Below, one piece after another: positions 16,054 through 25,999 of a stretch of DNA of 36,278 bases; position 1 is the stretch's first letter, and every line of letters begins with the position of its first letter. Position numbers and translations under genes: made by a program. Origin of the DNA: Betaproteobacteria bacterium (GTDB taxonomy: Bacteria; Pseudomonadota; Gammaproteobacteria; Burkholderiales; Casimicrobiaceae); the NCBI GenBank assembly GCA_027492485.1, contig JAPUER010000076.1, positions 1 to 36,278 of the forward strand, given 5' to 3'. The notes beneath the pieces were generated by a model. That model was not told the DNA's origin and did not search any database. It saw only the letters and a program-made list of their open reading frames with translations.

Positions 16054-16845
16054 CTATCCGTAGAGAAAACGCGCCCCGAGCGGCGGCACGAAGGGTGCCC
16101 AGGTGTCGTGCGGCTGCGCGAGGCGATCGGCAATGGCATACCAGGCGGCGGGGTTGGCGCCGATGCCGAGATGGCTGGCAAAGACTTCGATGTTTTCCAC
16201 GCCGTGCGGGTGCTCGTGCGAATGCTTCTGGATACTGGCCTGCCACGCCACCACGCCGTCGGTCTTCGAATAGATGCTGGTAAACGGCGCCGGCGGCGGC
16301 ACGGTGAGCTTGTGCAGCATCAGCTCATCGGGCAGCGTTTCGCCCGACAGCATCGAATAGACGCGCCAGGCATTGGTCGAGCGCGGGCTCTGCGCGAACG
16401 GGGTGCCAAGCGTGATGACGCTGCGCACGGCATCGGGCACTTCCTTGGCAATCTCGCGGGCGTAGACGCCGCCGAGGCTCCAGCCGATCAGCGAGACCGG
16501 CTCGCCATAGTCGCGGTGCACGGCGATCAACTGCTCGCGCATGCGTTCGAGCACGCCCTTGCGCGGGCCACGGTTGACGCCCTGATACCAGCCGTGGACT
16601 TCGTAGCCGAGATCCTTCAGAAAGCCGCGCAATGGCCCGGTCGAGCCGTCGCCCGCGGCGAGGCCGGGATAGACGATCACGTGATGCGGCGTGTCGTGCG
16701 TCGGCCGCGGCCACATGCCGGCCATGCGCAGCATCGGCCACGCGGCCAGCGCAGCGCCCCATTCCCACGGGGCGCGCGCCTCCATCGCCATCAGGAACGG
16801 GTTGGGGGCTTTCTCGCGACCGTGATCGCCGGTGTGCTGTGTCAA
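16054..16845 (-). CDS. Alpha/beta hydrolase, PGAP1/lipase-like esterase
   Basis: Hydrolase of 263 residues with Ser123 in the elbow GWSLGG, Asp196 in IYSKTDGVV and His225 in FASHLG. The order VIVYPGL, then the elbow, then ITLGTPF resembles lipases of the PGAP1/triacylglycerol lipase type. The start is TTG at 16845: it is preceded by AGGAGG five bases upstream, and the next in-frame ATG (residue 19) lacks a ribosome-binding site. It lies 59 bases after the WS/DGAT gene and 6 bases before the next hydrolase. Hydrolysis of the lipid made by the WS/DGAT neighbour is a reasonable but untested idea. Confidence 0.88.
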   Translation of the reverse strand: MTQHTGDHGREKAPNPFLMAMEARAPWEWGAALAAWPMLRMAGMWPRPTHDTPHHVIVYPGLAAGDGSTGPLRGFLKDLGYEVHGWYQGVNRGPRKGVLERMREQLIAVHRDYGEPVSLIGWSLGGVYAREIAKEVPDAVRSVITLGTPFAQSPRSTNAWRVYSMLSGETLPDELMLHKLTVPPPAPFTSIYSKTDGVVAWQASIQKHSHEHPHGVENIEVFASHLGIGANPAAWYAIADRLAQPHDTWAPFVPPLGARFLYG

Positions 16846-16904
16846 AGGGTTCCTCCTGCCTTGCCGTCCCGGAACGAGGCGGCAAGCGCAAAGCGCGGAT
16901 CAGT

Positions 16905-18584
16905 TTAGCTGCGGGTGCTGGAGCGTTTGCTCGACGGGCGTTTGGCTGCGGGCCTGGCGACTGGTTTCTTCGCAGCAGGTTGCTTTGCGGCGACTTTTTT
17001 GGTGGCCGCTTTTTTCGCCGCGGGTTTGGCAGTGGCGGGTTTTTTCGTTGCCCGTTTCTTCACGGCGCGCACGGCGGCAGCCTGCTCGGCGGCCTCGCTG
17101 CGCGCGGCCTCTGCGGCGCGTTCGCCGTCGATTTCAGCACGCACGGTCGCCAGCGCGACCAGTTCGTCGAAGCCACCCTCGATGGCAGTGCCGAGGTCGT
17201 TGAGGTCGGGCATCGCCTCGCGGCACGCGACCAGGCCGAAGTCGATGCGCCCGCAATAGGTCTGCACCGTGATGTTGAGCGCCATGCCGTGCACCACGAT
17301 GGAGACCGGGAAGAACGTCTTCATCTGCGCGCCCGCCAGATACAGCGGCACCTGCGGGCCTGGCACGTTGCTGATCACCACGTTGGCCACTGGCGGCATG
17401 CGCTCCATCAACTTCGTGCTGGCTACCGCGGCGTTCAGGCGCGATACCAGCAGCGGCGCCAGCAGGCCCGGGTAATCGGTCGGCAACACACTCTTGAGGC
17501 TCTTCAGCGACTCCTTGATCTTGCCGGTGGAGGTGAGGATGGCCTGCCAGCGCACCGCCGCGTCGCCGTGATTGGTGCCGAGCTCGGCCAGCACCATCGA
17601 CGCCTGATTGTTCATGTCCTTGTTGCTCTCCTCGCGCAGGCTCACCGGCATCGCCGCCACCAGCGTGCGCTTCGGCAACGCGTTGTGCTGTTTGAGATAA
17701 GTGCGCAGCGCCGAGGCGCAGATGAACAGCACACCGTCGTTGACCGAGCCGCCCAGCACCCGCGCTGCGCTGCGCACCTCGGCAAACGACAGCGTGGCGG
17801 TGGCGAAGTTGCGCCTGGTCGAGATGTTGACGTTGAACGGCGTGCGCGGTGCAAAGTGAAACGGCGCCTCGCGCTCGGCGACGGACTTCTTGAGCACCGG
17901 CGCCGCCGCCTCGATCACCGCGCCGGCCACGCTCGGGATCGACTTCACGATCTTGGCGTACTGCGCGAGCGAATTGGAGAACACGGCGCCGATCATGTCA
18001 CCGATTTTGGTGTCGGCCTTCGCCGGTTTGTCGGCGGGTGCCTTGTGCGGCGGCGGCGGCACGTCGCGCGGCGTAGCGCTGAGATCGAGGATGGAATTGG
18101 CCAGTACGGTGCCGCCCTTGCCGTCGAGCGCGGCGTGGTGCACCTTGCCGTAAAGCCCCACTTCACCGCTCTTGAGCCCGGTAAATAGCGTGAACTGCCA
18201 CAGCGGACGCGTGCGGTCCATCAGTTCGGCATGCGCCTTCGCCACCGCAGCCTCCAGTTGGCGCAGCGTGCCCGGTTTCGGCAACTCGACGATACGGACG
18301 TGATAGTCGAAATCCAGCTCGCCGGCATGCTCCCAGTGCGGGTGCCCGAGGCCGTAAGGCGCGTAGGCAAGCACATTGGTGAAGATCGGCGCCAGATGCA
18401 GCCGCTTCTTCAGGTGCTCGACGACCGCCTTTGGAAAGCGGGGCTTGAGCGCGTCCGGGATTTCGTAGATGCACAGGCTGGAGACGTGCATCGGTTGTTC
18501 CGGCGTCTCCAGATAGAGAAACGATGCGTCGAGCCCGGATAGTCCGGCGCTGCCTTTGCCCTCGCCCTTGTTGCGCGTCGCCAT
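16905..18584 (-). CDS. Wax ester synthase/diacylglycerol acyltransferase with Lys/Ala-rich tail
   Basis: Bacterial WS/DGAT enzyme of 559 residues; typical members are about 450-480. It transfers acyl groups from acyl-CoA to fatty alcohols or diacylglycerol, making wax esters or triacylglycerol at the inner membrane. The active-site motif HHxxxDG is at 149-155 (HHAALDG), the PLW motif at 127-129 and the ND motif GGSVNDGVL near 280. Residues 508-559 form an extra tail made almost wholly of Lys, Ala, Pro, Thr, Ser and Arg, resembling histone H1 or AlgP-like tails. ATG 18584 has AGGAGG upstream. It is followed by two hydrolase genes and preceded by an SDR gene. Confidence 0.94.
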   Translation of the reverse strand: MATRNKGEGKGSAGLSGLDASFLYLETPEQPMHVSSLCIYEIPDALKPRFPKAVVEHLKKRLHLAPIFTNVLAYAPYGLGHPHWEHAGELDFDYHVRIVELPKPGTLRQLEAAVAKAHAELMDRTRPLWQFTLFTGLKSGEVGLYGKVHHAALDGKGGTVLANSILDLSATPRDVPPPPHKAPADKPAKADTKIGDMIGAVFSNSLAQYAKIVKSIPSVAGAVIEAAAPVLKKSVAEREAPFHFAPRTPFNVNISTRRNFATATLSFAEVRSAARVLGGSVNDGVLFICASALRTYLKQHNALPKRTLVAAMPVSLREESNKDMNNQASMVLAELGTNHGDAAVRWQAILTSTGKIKESLKSLKSVLPTDYPGLLAPLLVSRLNAAVASTKLMERMPPVANVVISNVPGPQVPLYLAGAQMKTFFPVSIVVHGMALNITVQTYCGRIDFGLVACREAMPDLNDLGTAIEGGFDELVALATVRAEIDGERAAEAARSEAAEQAAAVRAVKKRATKKPATAKPAAKKAATKKVAAKQPAAKKPVARPAAKRPSSKRSSTRS

Positions 18585-18641
18585 GTTGCAATCCTCCTGC
18601 GGGAAAGGATAGATGAAAACGCTTTCGCCTGGGCGTGCCGG

Positions 18642-19385
<744 letters not shown>

Positions 19386-19440
19386 ACCGCGCTCCTTTGT
19401 TGCCTTCATGCTAGCGGGCAGACCGGCGGCGGAGGGCTTC

Positions 19441-19481
19441 GAGTCTCGTACTGAGGTATCTGCATGTTCAGGACGAGACTC
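19441..19481 (-). terminator. Hairpin after trpA, possible trp operon terminator
   Basis: Two 14-base arms (19441-19454 and 19468-19481) are complementary with one mismatch around a 13-base loop, GAGTCTCGTaCTGA against TCAGgACGAGACTC. The hairpin begins 9 bases beyond the trpA stop. There is no U-tract, so it may be a Rho-dependent end or an mRNA 3' stabiliser. The region 19386-19490 holds no gene. Confidence 0.5.
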
Positions 19482-19490
19482 GGCACGTCA

Positions 19491-20315
19491 TCAGGCATCC
19501 ATCGCCTTGCGCACTTCGCCCAGCCATGCGCCGGCCGTGGCGGCGACCCGATCCGCTGGCGCGTCGAACATCGTCTGCACCAGCGCCGAGCCAATCACCA
19601 CGGCATCGGCGAACACGCCGATGCGTTTGGCGGTGGCGCCATCGCGAATGCCGAAACCAACACCGACCGGCACCGGCACCGCGGCCTTGATCGCGGCCAC
19701 CTTGCTGCCGACCTCGTCGACATCGAGATGACCGGCCCCCGTCACGCCGCGCAGGCTCACGTAGTACACGTAACCACGCGCGAGGCGCGCCACGTGGGCG
19801 ATGCGCTCGGGTGTGGAGGTGGGTGCAAGCAGAAAGATCGGTGCCAGCCCCTTGCCTTGCAGCATCGCCGAGAAGTCGTCGGCCTCTTCCGGCGGATAGT
19901 CCACGACCAGCACGCCATCGACGCCCGCGGCCGCGGCCGCGTCGACGAACTTCGCCTGACCGATCGCCTCGATCGGATTGGCGTAGCCCATCAGCACCAC
20001 CGGCGTCTTGTCGTTCGTCTTGCGGAATTCGCTGACGATGGCAAGCACCTTGCGCAGCGACATGCCTTTCGCGAGCGCCCGTTCGGATGAGCGCTGAATC
20101 ACCGGACCGTCGGCCATCGGGTCGGAGAACGGCACGCCCAGCTCGATCACATCGGCGCCGGCATTGGCCAGCGCATGCATGGTCGGCAGCGTACTGTCGA
20201 GCGCAGGGTCGCCCGCCGTGATGAACGGGATCAGCGCGGATTTCCTGGCAGCTTTCAGCGCGGCAAATGTCACATCGATGCGGTTTTGCTGGACCGCAAG
20301 CGTGCTGTTTTTCAT
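19491..20315 (-). CDS. trpA: Tryptophan synthase alpha chain
   Basis: Cleaves indole-3-glycerol phosphate to indole and glyceraldehyde 3-phosphate; the indole passes through a tunnel to TrpB. It has 274 residues, normal for the family. The catalytic Glu58 and Asp69 lie in [14 protein letters not shown] (equivalent to Glu49 and Asp60). [10 protein letters not shown] and [11 protein letters not shown] (loop 6 region) follow, then [12 protein letters not shown] near the phosphate site. The start ATG at 20315 shares one base with the trpB stop (TAATG), so the two subunits are translationally coupled. It is the last gene of the fimV-truA-trpF-trpB-trpA run. accD, often next in related genomes, is not here. 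Confidence 0.98.
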   Translation of the reverse strand: MKNSTLAVQQNRIDVTFAALKAARKSALIPFITAGDPALDSTLPTMHALANAGADVIELGVPFSDPMADGPVIQRSSERALAKGMSLRKVLAIVSEFRKTNDKTPVVLMGYANPIEAIGQAKFVDAAAAAGVDGVLVVDYPPEEADDFSAMLQGKGLAPIFLLAPTSTPERIAHVARLARGYVYYVSLRGVTGAGHLDVDEVGSKVAAIKAAVPVPVGVGFGIRDGATAKRIGVFADAVVIGSALVQTMFDAPADRVAATAGAWLGEVRKAMDA

Positions 20316-21517
20316 TATTTCCACTCCAGTCCGGAGCGTTGCGCCACGGTATGCATGTCCTTGTCGCCGCGGCCGGAGAGGTTGACGAGCAGTATCTGGT
20401 CTTTCGCCATCGTGGGCGCGATGCGCGTCGCGTGCGCGATCGCGTGGCTCGATTCGAGCGCCGGGATGATGCCTTCGATGCGGCAACAGTCGTGGAACGC
20501 CTTGAGTGCCTCGTCGTCGGTGATGCTCACGTACTCGGCGCGATGGCTGTCCTTGAGGTACGCGTGCTCGGGGCCAACGCCCGGGTAGTCGAGGCCGGCG
20601 CTGACCGAATGCGTCTCGATGATCTGGCCGTCGGCGTCCTGCAGCAGATAGGTGCGATTGCCGTGCAGCACGCCGGGCACGCCTTGCGTCAGCGATGCCG
20701 AATGCCTGCCAGTCGCGATGCCCTCTCCCGCCGCCTCGACACCGATCAGCCGCGTCTTCTCGTACGGGATGTACGGATAGAAGATGCCCATCGCGTTCGA
20801 GCCACCGCCGACGCAGGCGATCACGGCGTCGGGCTGGCGGCCCGCGACCTCGGGCATCTGCTCGATGCATTCGTTACCGATCACCGACTGGAAATCGCGC
20901 ACCATCATCGGATACGGATGCGGACCCGCCACGGTGCCGATGATGTAGAAGGTGTTGTCGACATTGGTGACCCAGTCGCGCAGCGCTTCGTTCAATGCGT
21001 CCTTGAGCGTCTTCGAGCCGCTCTCGACGGGCACCACGCTGGCGCCGAGCAGCTTCATGCGATAGACGTTCTGCGCCTGCCGCTTGACGTCTTCGCTGCC
21101 CATGTAGACGACGCACTCCAAGCCGTAGCGCGCGGCGATTGTCGCGGTGGCGACACCGTGCTGGCCGGCGCCGGTCTCGGCGATCACGCGCGGCTTGCCG
21201 AGACGCTTGGCGAGCAGCGCCTGGCCGATGCAGTTGTTGATCTTGTGCGCACCGGTGTGATTGAGGTCTTCGCGCTTCAAATAAATCTGCGCGCCGCCGA
21301 GCAACTCGCTCCAGCGTTTGGCGTGATAGACCGGGCTCGGGCGGCCCACGAAGTATTTGAGCTCGTGCTCGAACTCGGCCTTGAAGTCCGCGTCGTGCTG
21401 ATACTTTGCGTACTGCGCCTTGAGTTCTTCAAGCGCAGCGATCAGGGTCTCGGCGACAAAGGTGCCGCCGTAGGGGCCGAAGTGGCCGTGACTATCGGGC
21501 AGGTCATAGGGTTTCAT
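20315..21517 (-). CDS. trpB: Tryptophan synthase beta chain
   Basis: PLP-dependent enzyme that condenses indole with serine to give tryptophan, in an alpha2-beta2 complex with TrpA. It has 400 residues, the standard length. The PLP lysine is Lys92 in [25 protein letters not shown] follows (its Glu is the catalytic acid), and the phosphate-binding GGGSNAMG is near 237. All key residues are present. ATG 21517 has AAGGATC upstream. The gene is separated from trpF by a 106-base region filled by a large palindrome, and overlaps trpA by one base. Confidence 0.98.
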   Translation of the reverse strand: MKPYDLPDSHGHFGPYGGTFVAETLIAALEELKAQYAKYQHDADFKAEFEHELKYFVGRPSPVYHAKRWSELLGGAQIYLKREDLNHTGAHKINNCIGQALLAKRLGKPRVIAETGAGQHGVATATIAARYGLECVVYMGSEDVKRQAQNVYRMKLLGASVVPVESGSKTLKDALNEALRDWVTNVDNTFYIIGTVAGPHPYPMMVRDFQSVIGNECIEQMPEVAGRQPDAVIACVGGGSNAMGIFYPYIPYEKTRLIGVEAAGEGIATGRHSASLTQGVPGVLHGNRTYLLQDADGQIIETHSVSAGLDYPGVGPEHAYLKDSHRAEYVSITDDEALKAFHDCCRIEGIIPALESSHAIAHATRIAPTMAKDQILLVNLSGRGDKDMHTVAQRSGLEWK

Positions 21518-21530
21518 GTGACGATCCTTT

Positions 21531-21627
21531 TTGACGCAGATTTCCGCAGATTTAACGCGGATGGCCGCAGATTAAATGCAGAAAAATCTGCGCGAATCTG
21601 CGTCAAATCTGCGGAAATCTGCGTCAA
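21531..21627. repeat. Large GCAGATT-type palindrome between trpF and trpB
   Basis: The arms at 21531-21553 and 21605-21627 are perfect 23-base reverse complements. The 51-base centre contains further copies of GCAGATT or AATCTGC in both directions, so most of the 97 bases can pair. The right arm includes the trpF stop codon. Each arm itself contains the repeated unit (GACGCAGATTTC, CCGCAGATTT). It looks like a mobile or amplifying intergenic palindrome; it may also tune trpF/trpB expression. Confidence 0.8.
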
Positions 21628-22295
21628 GAAAATGTGTTGTCAGCTGCGCGCACTGCGCGACAAAACTGGACGATGAGATCGGTGGACTTTTGGCCGCGCG
21701 AGACTTCGACGCCGCTCGAGACATCCACCGCGAAGGGCCGGACGGCTTTAAGCGCGCCGGCCACATTTGCAGCAGTCAAGCCACCAGACAAAACGACCCG
21801 AGGCACGGGCGCGTTTGCGGTGTTTGGAGTGTTGACTAGCTGCCAATCGAAGGTCTTTCCACTGCCGCCGTGACCGGCGCTCGGCGTGTCCAGCAAAAGG
21901 GCCGAGGCGGAGGCGTACTGATGTGCGGATTGTAGTAAATCGAAGCCCTCGGCGACCGCGAATGCCTTGAGATAGGGGCGCCCGAAGCTCGCGCAGAAGT
22001 CCTCGGGTTCGCTGCCGTGGAATTGCAGCAGGTCGATGCGGGCCGTCGCCAGTGCCGTCTCGACCTCGTCGCGCGTCGGGTCGACGAACAGCGCGACGGT
22101 GCTCACGAACGCCGGCACGCGGCGCGTGAGCGTGGCGCAGTGGTCGAGTGCGATCGCACGCGCGCTCGGCGGATACAGCACAAAGCCGATCGCGTCGGCG
22201 CCCGCCGCGACCGCGGCGTCGACGTGTTCCTCCTCACGCAGGCCGCAGATTTTGATGCGGGTGCGTGCTTGCGCGTTGGGCGAAGTCAGAGGCAT
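21624..22295 (-). CDS. trpF: Phosphoribosylanthranilate isomerase
   Basis: Third step after anthranilate in tryptophan synthesis: Amadori rearrangement of phosphoribosylanthranilate to CdRP. A TIM barrel of 223 residues, slightly longer than usual because of a short insert near 155-163 (NTPNTANAPVP). The catalytic Cys17 is in KICGLR and Asp136 in LLLDT; GHGGSGKTFDW and LSGGLTAANV complete the phosphate site. Its start overlaps the end of truA by 10 bases, so coupling is expected. The final codons and stop lie inside a large palindrome. Confidence 0.97.
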   Translation of the reverse strand: MPLTSPNAQARTRIKICGLREEEHVDAAVAAGADAIGFVLYPPSARAIALDHCATLTRRVPAFVSTVALFVDPTRDEVETALATARIDLLQFHGSEPEDFCASFGRPYLKAFAVAEGFDLLQSAHQYASASALLLDTPSAGHGGSGKTFDWQLVNTPNTANAPVPRVVLSGGLTAANVAGALKAVRPFAVDVSSGVEVSRGQKSTDLIVQFCRAVRAADNTFS

Positions 22296-23086
22296 GGATC
22301 GACAAAACTCTCGGGCAGCTGATGTCCGCGATCGTACTCAATTCCGGCGAGATACAGCCCGTCGGGCGCGAAGGTCGGCGCCGCGAGCTTGCGGTCGCGC
22401 GCCGAGATCAGCTCGCGCAGCCAACTGCTCGGCTGGCGTCCGCTGCCGATGTAGACGAGCGCGCCCACGATGTTGCGGATCATGTGGTGCAGGAAGGCGT
22501 CGGCGTGGAAGTCAAAGCGCAGCACGCCGCCGCGCTGCTGCACGACGGCCGAATGGATCGTCTTGACTGGCGACTTGGCCTGGCACTCGGCGGCGCGGAA
22601 ACTCGTGAAGTCGTGCGTGCCCCAGAGCGCGGGCAGCGCCGCCTCGATGCGCGCGAGGTCAAGCGGCCAGTGTGTCCAGCCGATGCGGCCCGCGTGCAGT
22701 CCCGGCCGCTGCGACGCGCTCGCGAGCAGGTAGACGTAGCGCCGCGATCGTGCCGCGAAGCGTGCATGAAACTGCGCGTCGACCGGGACGGCCCAGCGGA
22801 TCGCGACGTCGTCGGGCAGGAATTGATTGCCGCCGCGCACCCAGGCGGTCGCCTCGCGCTCGACGGCAGTGTCGAAGTGAACGACCTGCAGCGACGCATG
22901 GACCCCGGTGTCGGTGCGGCCTGCGGCGATGACCGTGATTTCAGTCTGCGCGATTTGCGACAGCGCGCCCTCGAGCGCCTGCTGCACGGAGGGCTGTGCG
23001 GACTGGCGCTGCCAGCCGCAAAACGCGGTGCCCCGATATTCGAGTCCCAGCGCCCAGCGCTGAGTGTCGCGCTGGGGAGATTCCAT
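22286..23086 (-). CDS. truA: tRNA pseudouridine synthase A
   Basis: Makes pseudouridine at positions 38-40 of the tRNA anticodon arm. It has 266 residues, normal length. The catalytic Asp59 is in AAGRTDTGVHA; RYVYLLAS and FHADAFLHHMIRNIVGAL are conserved TruA segments. The start at 23086 lies 30 bases after fimV and the end overlaps trpF by 10 bases. A promoter-like TTGACT/TAGACT pair sits in the gap before it. The truA-trpF neighbourhood next to fimV is common in Beta- and Gammaproteobacteria. Confidence 0.97.
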   Translation of the reverse strand: MESPQRDTQRWALGLEYRGTAFCGWQRQSAQPSVQQALEGALSQIAQTEITVIAAGRTDTGVHASLQVVHFDTAVEREATAWVRGGNQFLPDDVAIRWAVPVDAQFHARFAARSRRYVYLLASASQRPGLHAGRIGWTHWPLDLARIEAALPALWGTHDFTSFRAAECQAKSPVKTIHSAVVQQRGGVLRFDFHADAFLHHMIRNIVGALVYIGSGRQPSSWLRELISARDRKLAAPTFAPDGLYLAGIEYDRGHQLPESFVDPCL

Positions 23087-23093
23087 TGGACTC

Positions 23094-23120
23094 AGTCTAT
23101 CGCCGGCTCGGCGAAGTCAA
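23094..23120 (-). promoter_or_regulatory. Candidate promoter for truA-trpFBA
   Basis: On the minus strand TTGACT (23120-23115, overlapping the fimV stop) is followed after 15 bases by TAGACT (23099-23094), which ends 7 bases before the truA ATG. The -35 is good; the spacer is short. If used, the truA transcript would be nearly leaderless and the trp genes could be expressed separately from fimV. Confidence 0.35.
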
Positions 23121-25765
23121 CCGCCCAGCTTGGCCAGCATCGCCTTGGCTTCGGCTTGTTGCGTCTCGTCGCCGTCGTGAATTACTTCACGCAGGATTTC
23201 GCGCGCGCCTTCGCGGTCGCCCATCTCTTCGTAGGCGCGGGCCAAATCGAGCTTGGTCGAGGCGTCATGCCATTGACCATCGAGAATCGACGGCGTCGGG
23301 TCGACAAATCCGCCTCGACCGGCATCGAAGCTCAGATCGAGCATCTCCGGCCGCATCGACGGGCCGACGGTACCGAGGTTGGTCGGCGTCGCGGTCGAGA
23401 AGTCGGTGAAGTCCATCGCCGATTCCGGCAACTGGCCAGCCGAAGTGGCTTTCTTCAGTGAGGCTTCGAGTTCGGCCAAATCCTGTTCCAGCGATTTTTT
23501 GCCGCCAACGGCCAGATCGCCCGCCACGACCGGTGGCGCCACCGGAACGACTGCGACCGGCACCGGCGCCGGAACTGGCGTACTGCTCGGCTTGGCGATC
23601 GTCATGCCATCGAGGACGAAGTCCAGCGAACTGGCACTGGGTGGTGCCGACGCCACGTCGAGGCTGCCGGGTCGCAAGCCGGGAGCGGTCGGTGTGTCGA
23701 ACGTGGCAACGCTGGCAACCGCTGCCGTCGCTGCCACGGCCGCCGCGACCGGTGCTGCCGATAGCGCCGCGCTTGGCGTCGGCGGCGCTGCGGTGGAGCC
23801 GCTGCCGGCGAGCGGATGGCCAGGGAAGTGGGCGGTAGCGATGTCGGACAGCTTGGCGCGGTAGTCGTCGCTCGCGTCCATCGCGCTGATGTCGTTCGCC
23901 AGCTTGTCGAACGCATCGCGCTTGCCCTGCGCGGCGCAAATCTCGGCCAGTTTGGTCGCGACGTCGGCGCGCTGCGGATCTCGCAATAGCGCTTCGCGCA
24001 GGATTTCTTCGGCCTGAGCTTCGCGACCGTAGGCGATGTAAACCTCGGCCTCGGCCACTGGATCGACTTCACCGGAGTCGATGGTGCCCATGCCGGAACG
24101 GCTGAACTGGCTCTGCACCGGAACGTCGTTGGTCTTGACCACGCCGAGCCCGGAGGTGCCGAACACGGTATCCGGATTCATCGTGTTCACCACCGGGTCG
24201 GCGACCTTCGAGGTGACGGTCGGCACGTCGTCCTTGCGCCGGCGACCGAACAGGAAAAAGCCGGCCAGCCCGAGCACGCCGAGTCCTGCCGCGGCGATGG
24301 GGATCGGGTTCTCGCCGATGAAGCCCATGATGCCGTCGTCGGAAGCCGGAGCTGGCGGCGGTGGCGTCTTCGGCGCCGCCTTGGCAACCGGCGGCGTTTC
24401 CGCAGCAGGCGGTGGCACGACAGCCGCTGGCGCCGGTGCGGGTTCCGGTGCGGGCGTCGGCGCCGCGGCTGGGGGCGGTGGCGGTGGCGATGTCACGACC
24501 GGGGCCGGCGCGGGCGCTGGTGGTGGCGGCGGAGACGCCACCGGAGCCGGCGGCGCAACGACCGCTGCCGGGGCGGGCGCGGGTTTCGGCGGCTCCACCG
24601 TCGCCGCTGCGACGGGCGCCGGTGCTGGCGGCGATGCGTTGGCTTCCTTGGCCTTCGCCTGCGCGTCGGCCATGGCGTTGCTCTTGAGCGTCAGCGCCTT
24701 TTCAAGATCCTGCTTCGTTTTTTCCAATTGTGCTGCGCGCGACTGCTCTTCCTTGAGCGCCTTGGTGGCGGCGACCTTGGATTCGGTGTTGGCCTGTTTG
24801 CCGCGCTCGCCCTGCGAGAGCTTCAGCTTGTCGGCGCCGCCGCCGGCGGTGCCGGTGTCGGCAACGGCGCCGGACACGCGACCGCTGGCGCGCGCAGTGG
24901 GTCGGTCCGCCGCGACGCTGGGCACCGCGTCGGCAACGCGGGCAACATAGCCACGCCAGCTGGTGGCCTGGGCGCGCACTTCGCTGACAGCGCTGTTTTG
25001 CGTAATACCTTGCGCGTCGGACGCCGAGGGCAGGCTGAGCGTGGCGCCGGCACGCAAGCGGTTGATGTTGCTTCCGACGAAAGCATCGGGATTGGCGCGC
25101 TGGATGGCGATCATCAATTGTTCGATGGATACGCCCGGCAGGCTGTTGCGACCGGCGATGCCGGACAACGTGTCACCGGATTTCACGGTGTAGCTGCCGC
25201 CTTCGGTGCCGCGCGCCGCACTGGTGGAGGGCGCGACCGGCGTCGGCGCTGCCACCGGTGCCGGACGACCGGCCGGTGCCGGTGTCGGGGATGGGGTCGG
25301 CGCCGACAACGGTGCCATCGGCGGTCGCGCGGGTTGTGCCGGCTCAATGATTTGTGCCGCGGCCGCCCCCGGAGGATCGAGCAAGAACACGTATTCGCGC
25401 ACCAGGCGACCGGTGCTCGAATTCACTTCGAGCAGGATGTCGAGATAGGGGTCGTTGATGGCCTGGCCGCTGGCGAGGCGGATGTACGGCGTGCCGTTGG
25501 GACGCCTCAGCACCTGGGCACGCACGGTCTGCAGGATGCCCTGATATTCGACATTGGCAGCGCGGTAAACCGCCGGCGAGGCGACATTGACGCGAATCGA
25601 ATCGACGTCGTCACCCGGCGCGACCGACAGATCAACCTCTGCGACCAGCGGCTGGCCAAGCGCGGTCGTCACATTGAGACGCCCGAGCCCGAGCGCGGAA
25701 ACATCCGATGCCGCGATGAGACCAGCGAGGACGAGTGATACGACGAGTGGTTTTTGGCGCAGCAT
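23117..25765 (-). CDS. fimV: FimV-family polar/motility hub protein
   Basis: Inner-membrane protein of 882 residues that in relatives organises type IV pili, polar localisation and cAMP signalling. The signal peptide is at 1-24, followed by the FimV N-terminal domain (LGLGRLNVTTALGQPLVAEV). A LysM peptidoglycan-binding domain is at about 191-246 (SYTVKSGDTLSGIAG). A charged coiled coil runs 320-372 and a Pro/Ala-rich stretch 378-475. One transmembrane helix is at about 487-506 followed by GRRRKDD. TPR-like repeats lie near 580-640, and the conserved FimV C-terminal motif (KLDLARAYEEMGDREGAREI) is at the end. The domain order is canonical. No pilus genes are in the window. Confidence 0.95.
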   Translation of the reverse strand: MLRQKPLVVSLVLAGLIAASDVSALGLGRLNVTTALGQPLVAEVDLSVAPGDDVDSIRVNVASPAVYRAANVEYQGILQTVRAQVLRRPNGTPYIRLASGQAINDPYLDILLEVNSSTGRLVREYVFLLDPPGAAAAQIIEPAQPARPPMAPLSAPTPSPTPAPAGRPAPVAAPTPVAPSTSAARGTEGGSYTVKSGDTLSGIAGRNSLPGVSIEQLMIAIQRANPDAFVGSNINRLRAGATLSLPSASDAQGITQNSAVSEVRAQATSWRGYVARVADAVPSVAADRPTARASGRVSGAVADTGTAGGGADKLKLSQGERGKQANTESKVAATKALKEEQSRAAQLEKTKQDLEKALTLKSNAMADAQAKAKEANASPPAPAPVAAATVEPPKPAPAPAAVVAPPAPVASPPPPPAPAPAPVVTSPPPPPPAAAPTPAPEPAPAPAAVVPPPAAETPPVAKAAPKTPPPPAPASDDGIMGFIGENPIPIAAAGLGVLGLAGFFLFGRRRKDDVPTVTSKVADPVVNTMNPDTVFGTSGLGVVKTNDVPVQSQFSRSGMGTIDSGEVDPVAEAEVYIAYGREAQAEEILREALLRDPQRADVATKLAEICAAQGKRDAFDKLANDISAMDASDDYRAKLSDIATAHFPGHPLAGSGSTAAPPTPSAALSAAPVAAAVAATAAVASVATFDTPTAPGLRPGSLDVASAPPSASSLDFVLDGMTIAKPSSTPVPAPVPVAVVPVAPPVVAGDLAVGGKKSLEQDLAELEASLKKATSAGQLPESAMDFTDFSTATPTNLGTVGPSMRPEMLDLSFDAGRGGFVDPTPSILDGQWHDASTKLDLARAYEEMGDREGAREILREVIHDGDETQQAEAKAMLAKLGG

Positions 25766-25999
25766 GCCGCCCTCTGATTTCTGAAACTAGAAGAAAAATA
25801 ACATCATGGAGTTGCCGCCGCAAGCTCAGAATTAGCTTTAAGTAGCAGCACCAGTGAGTATGTACTTACTTATAGGCGGTTAAACCGTTCCATGTCCCCA
25901 AGATGTTGTGTCGGGCGTTGGCGGGAGCCACCACATATTGTGCATGGCGACATTGTGAGCGCCATGTCAGCGTCATGCAACAGAAATGTTGAAATTTCG
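25766..25999. other. AT-richer intergenic region upstream of fimV
   Basis: No gene is visible between leuB and fimV. The stretch is clearly less GC-rich than its surroundings, consistent with the fimV promoter region. A CGGTT-T-AACCG palindrome lies near 25876-25886 and TATAAG occurs next to it on the minus strand, but no well-spaced -35 was found. asd, which often sits here in relatives, is absent. Confidence 0.5.

Noticed and set aside
15211-18188. Long plus-strand open frames (565 and 518 codons) opposite the lipid operon
   Set aside because: Both mirror confident minus-strand genes and have biased, domain-less translations.
24340-24640. Low-complexity Pro/Ala-coding stretch as a satellite or phase-variable tract
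   Set aside because: It is the normal Pro/Ala-rich linker of FimV proteins and has no exact repeat unit.
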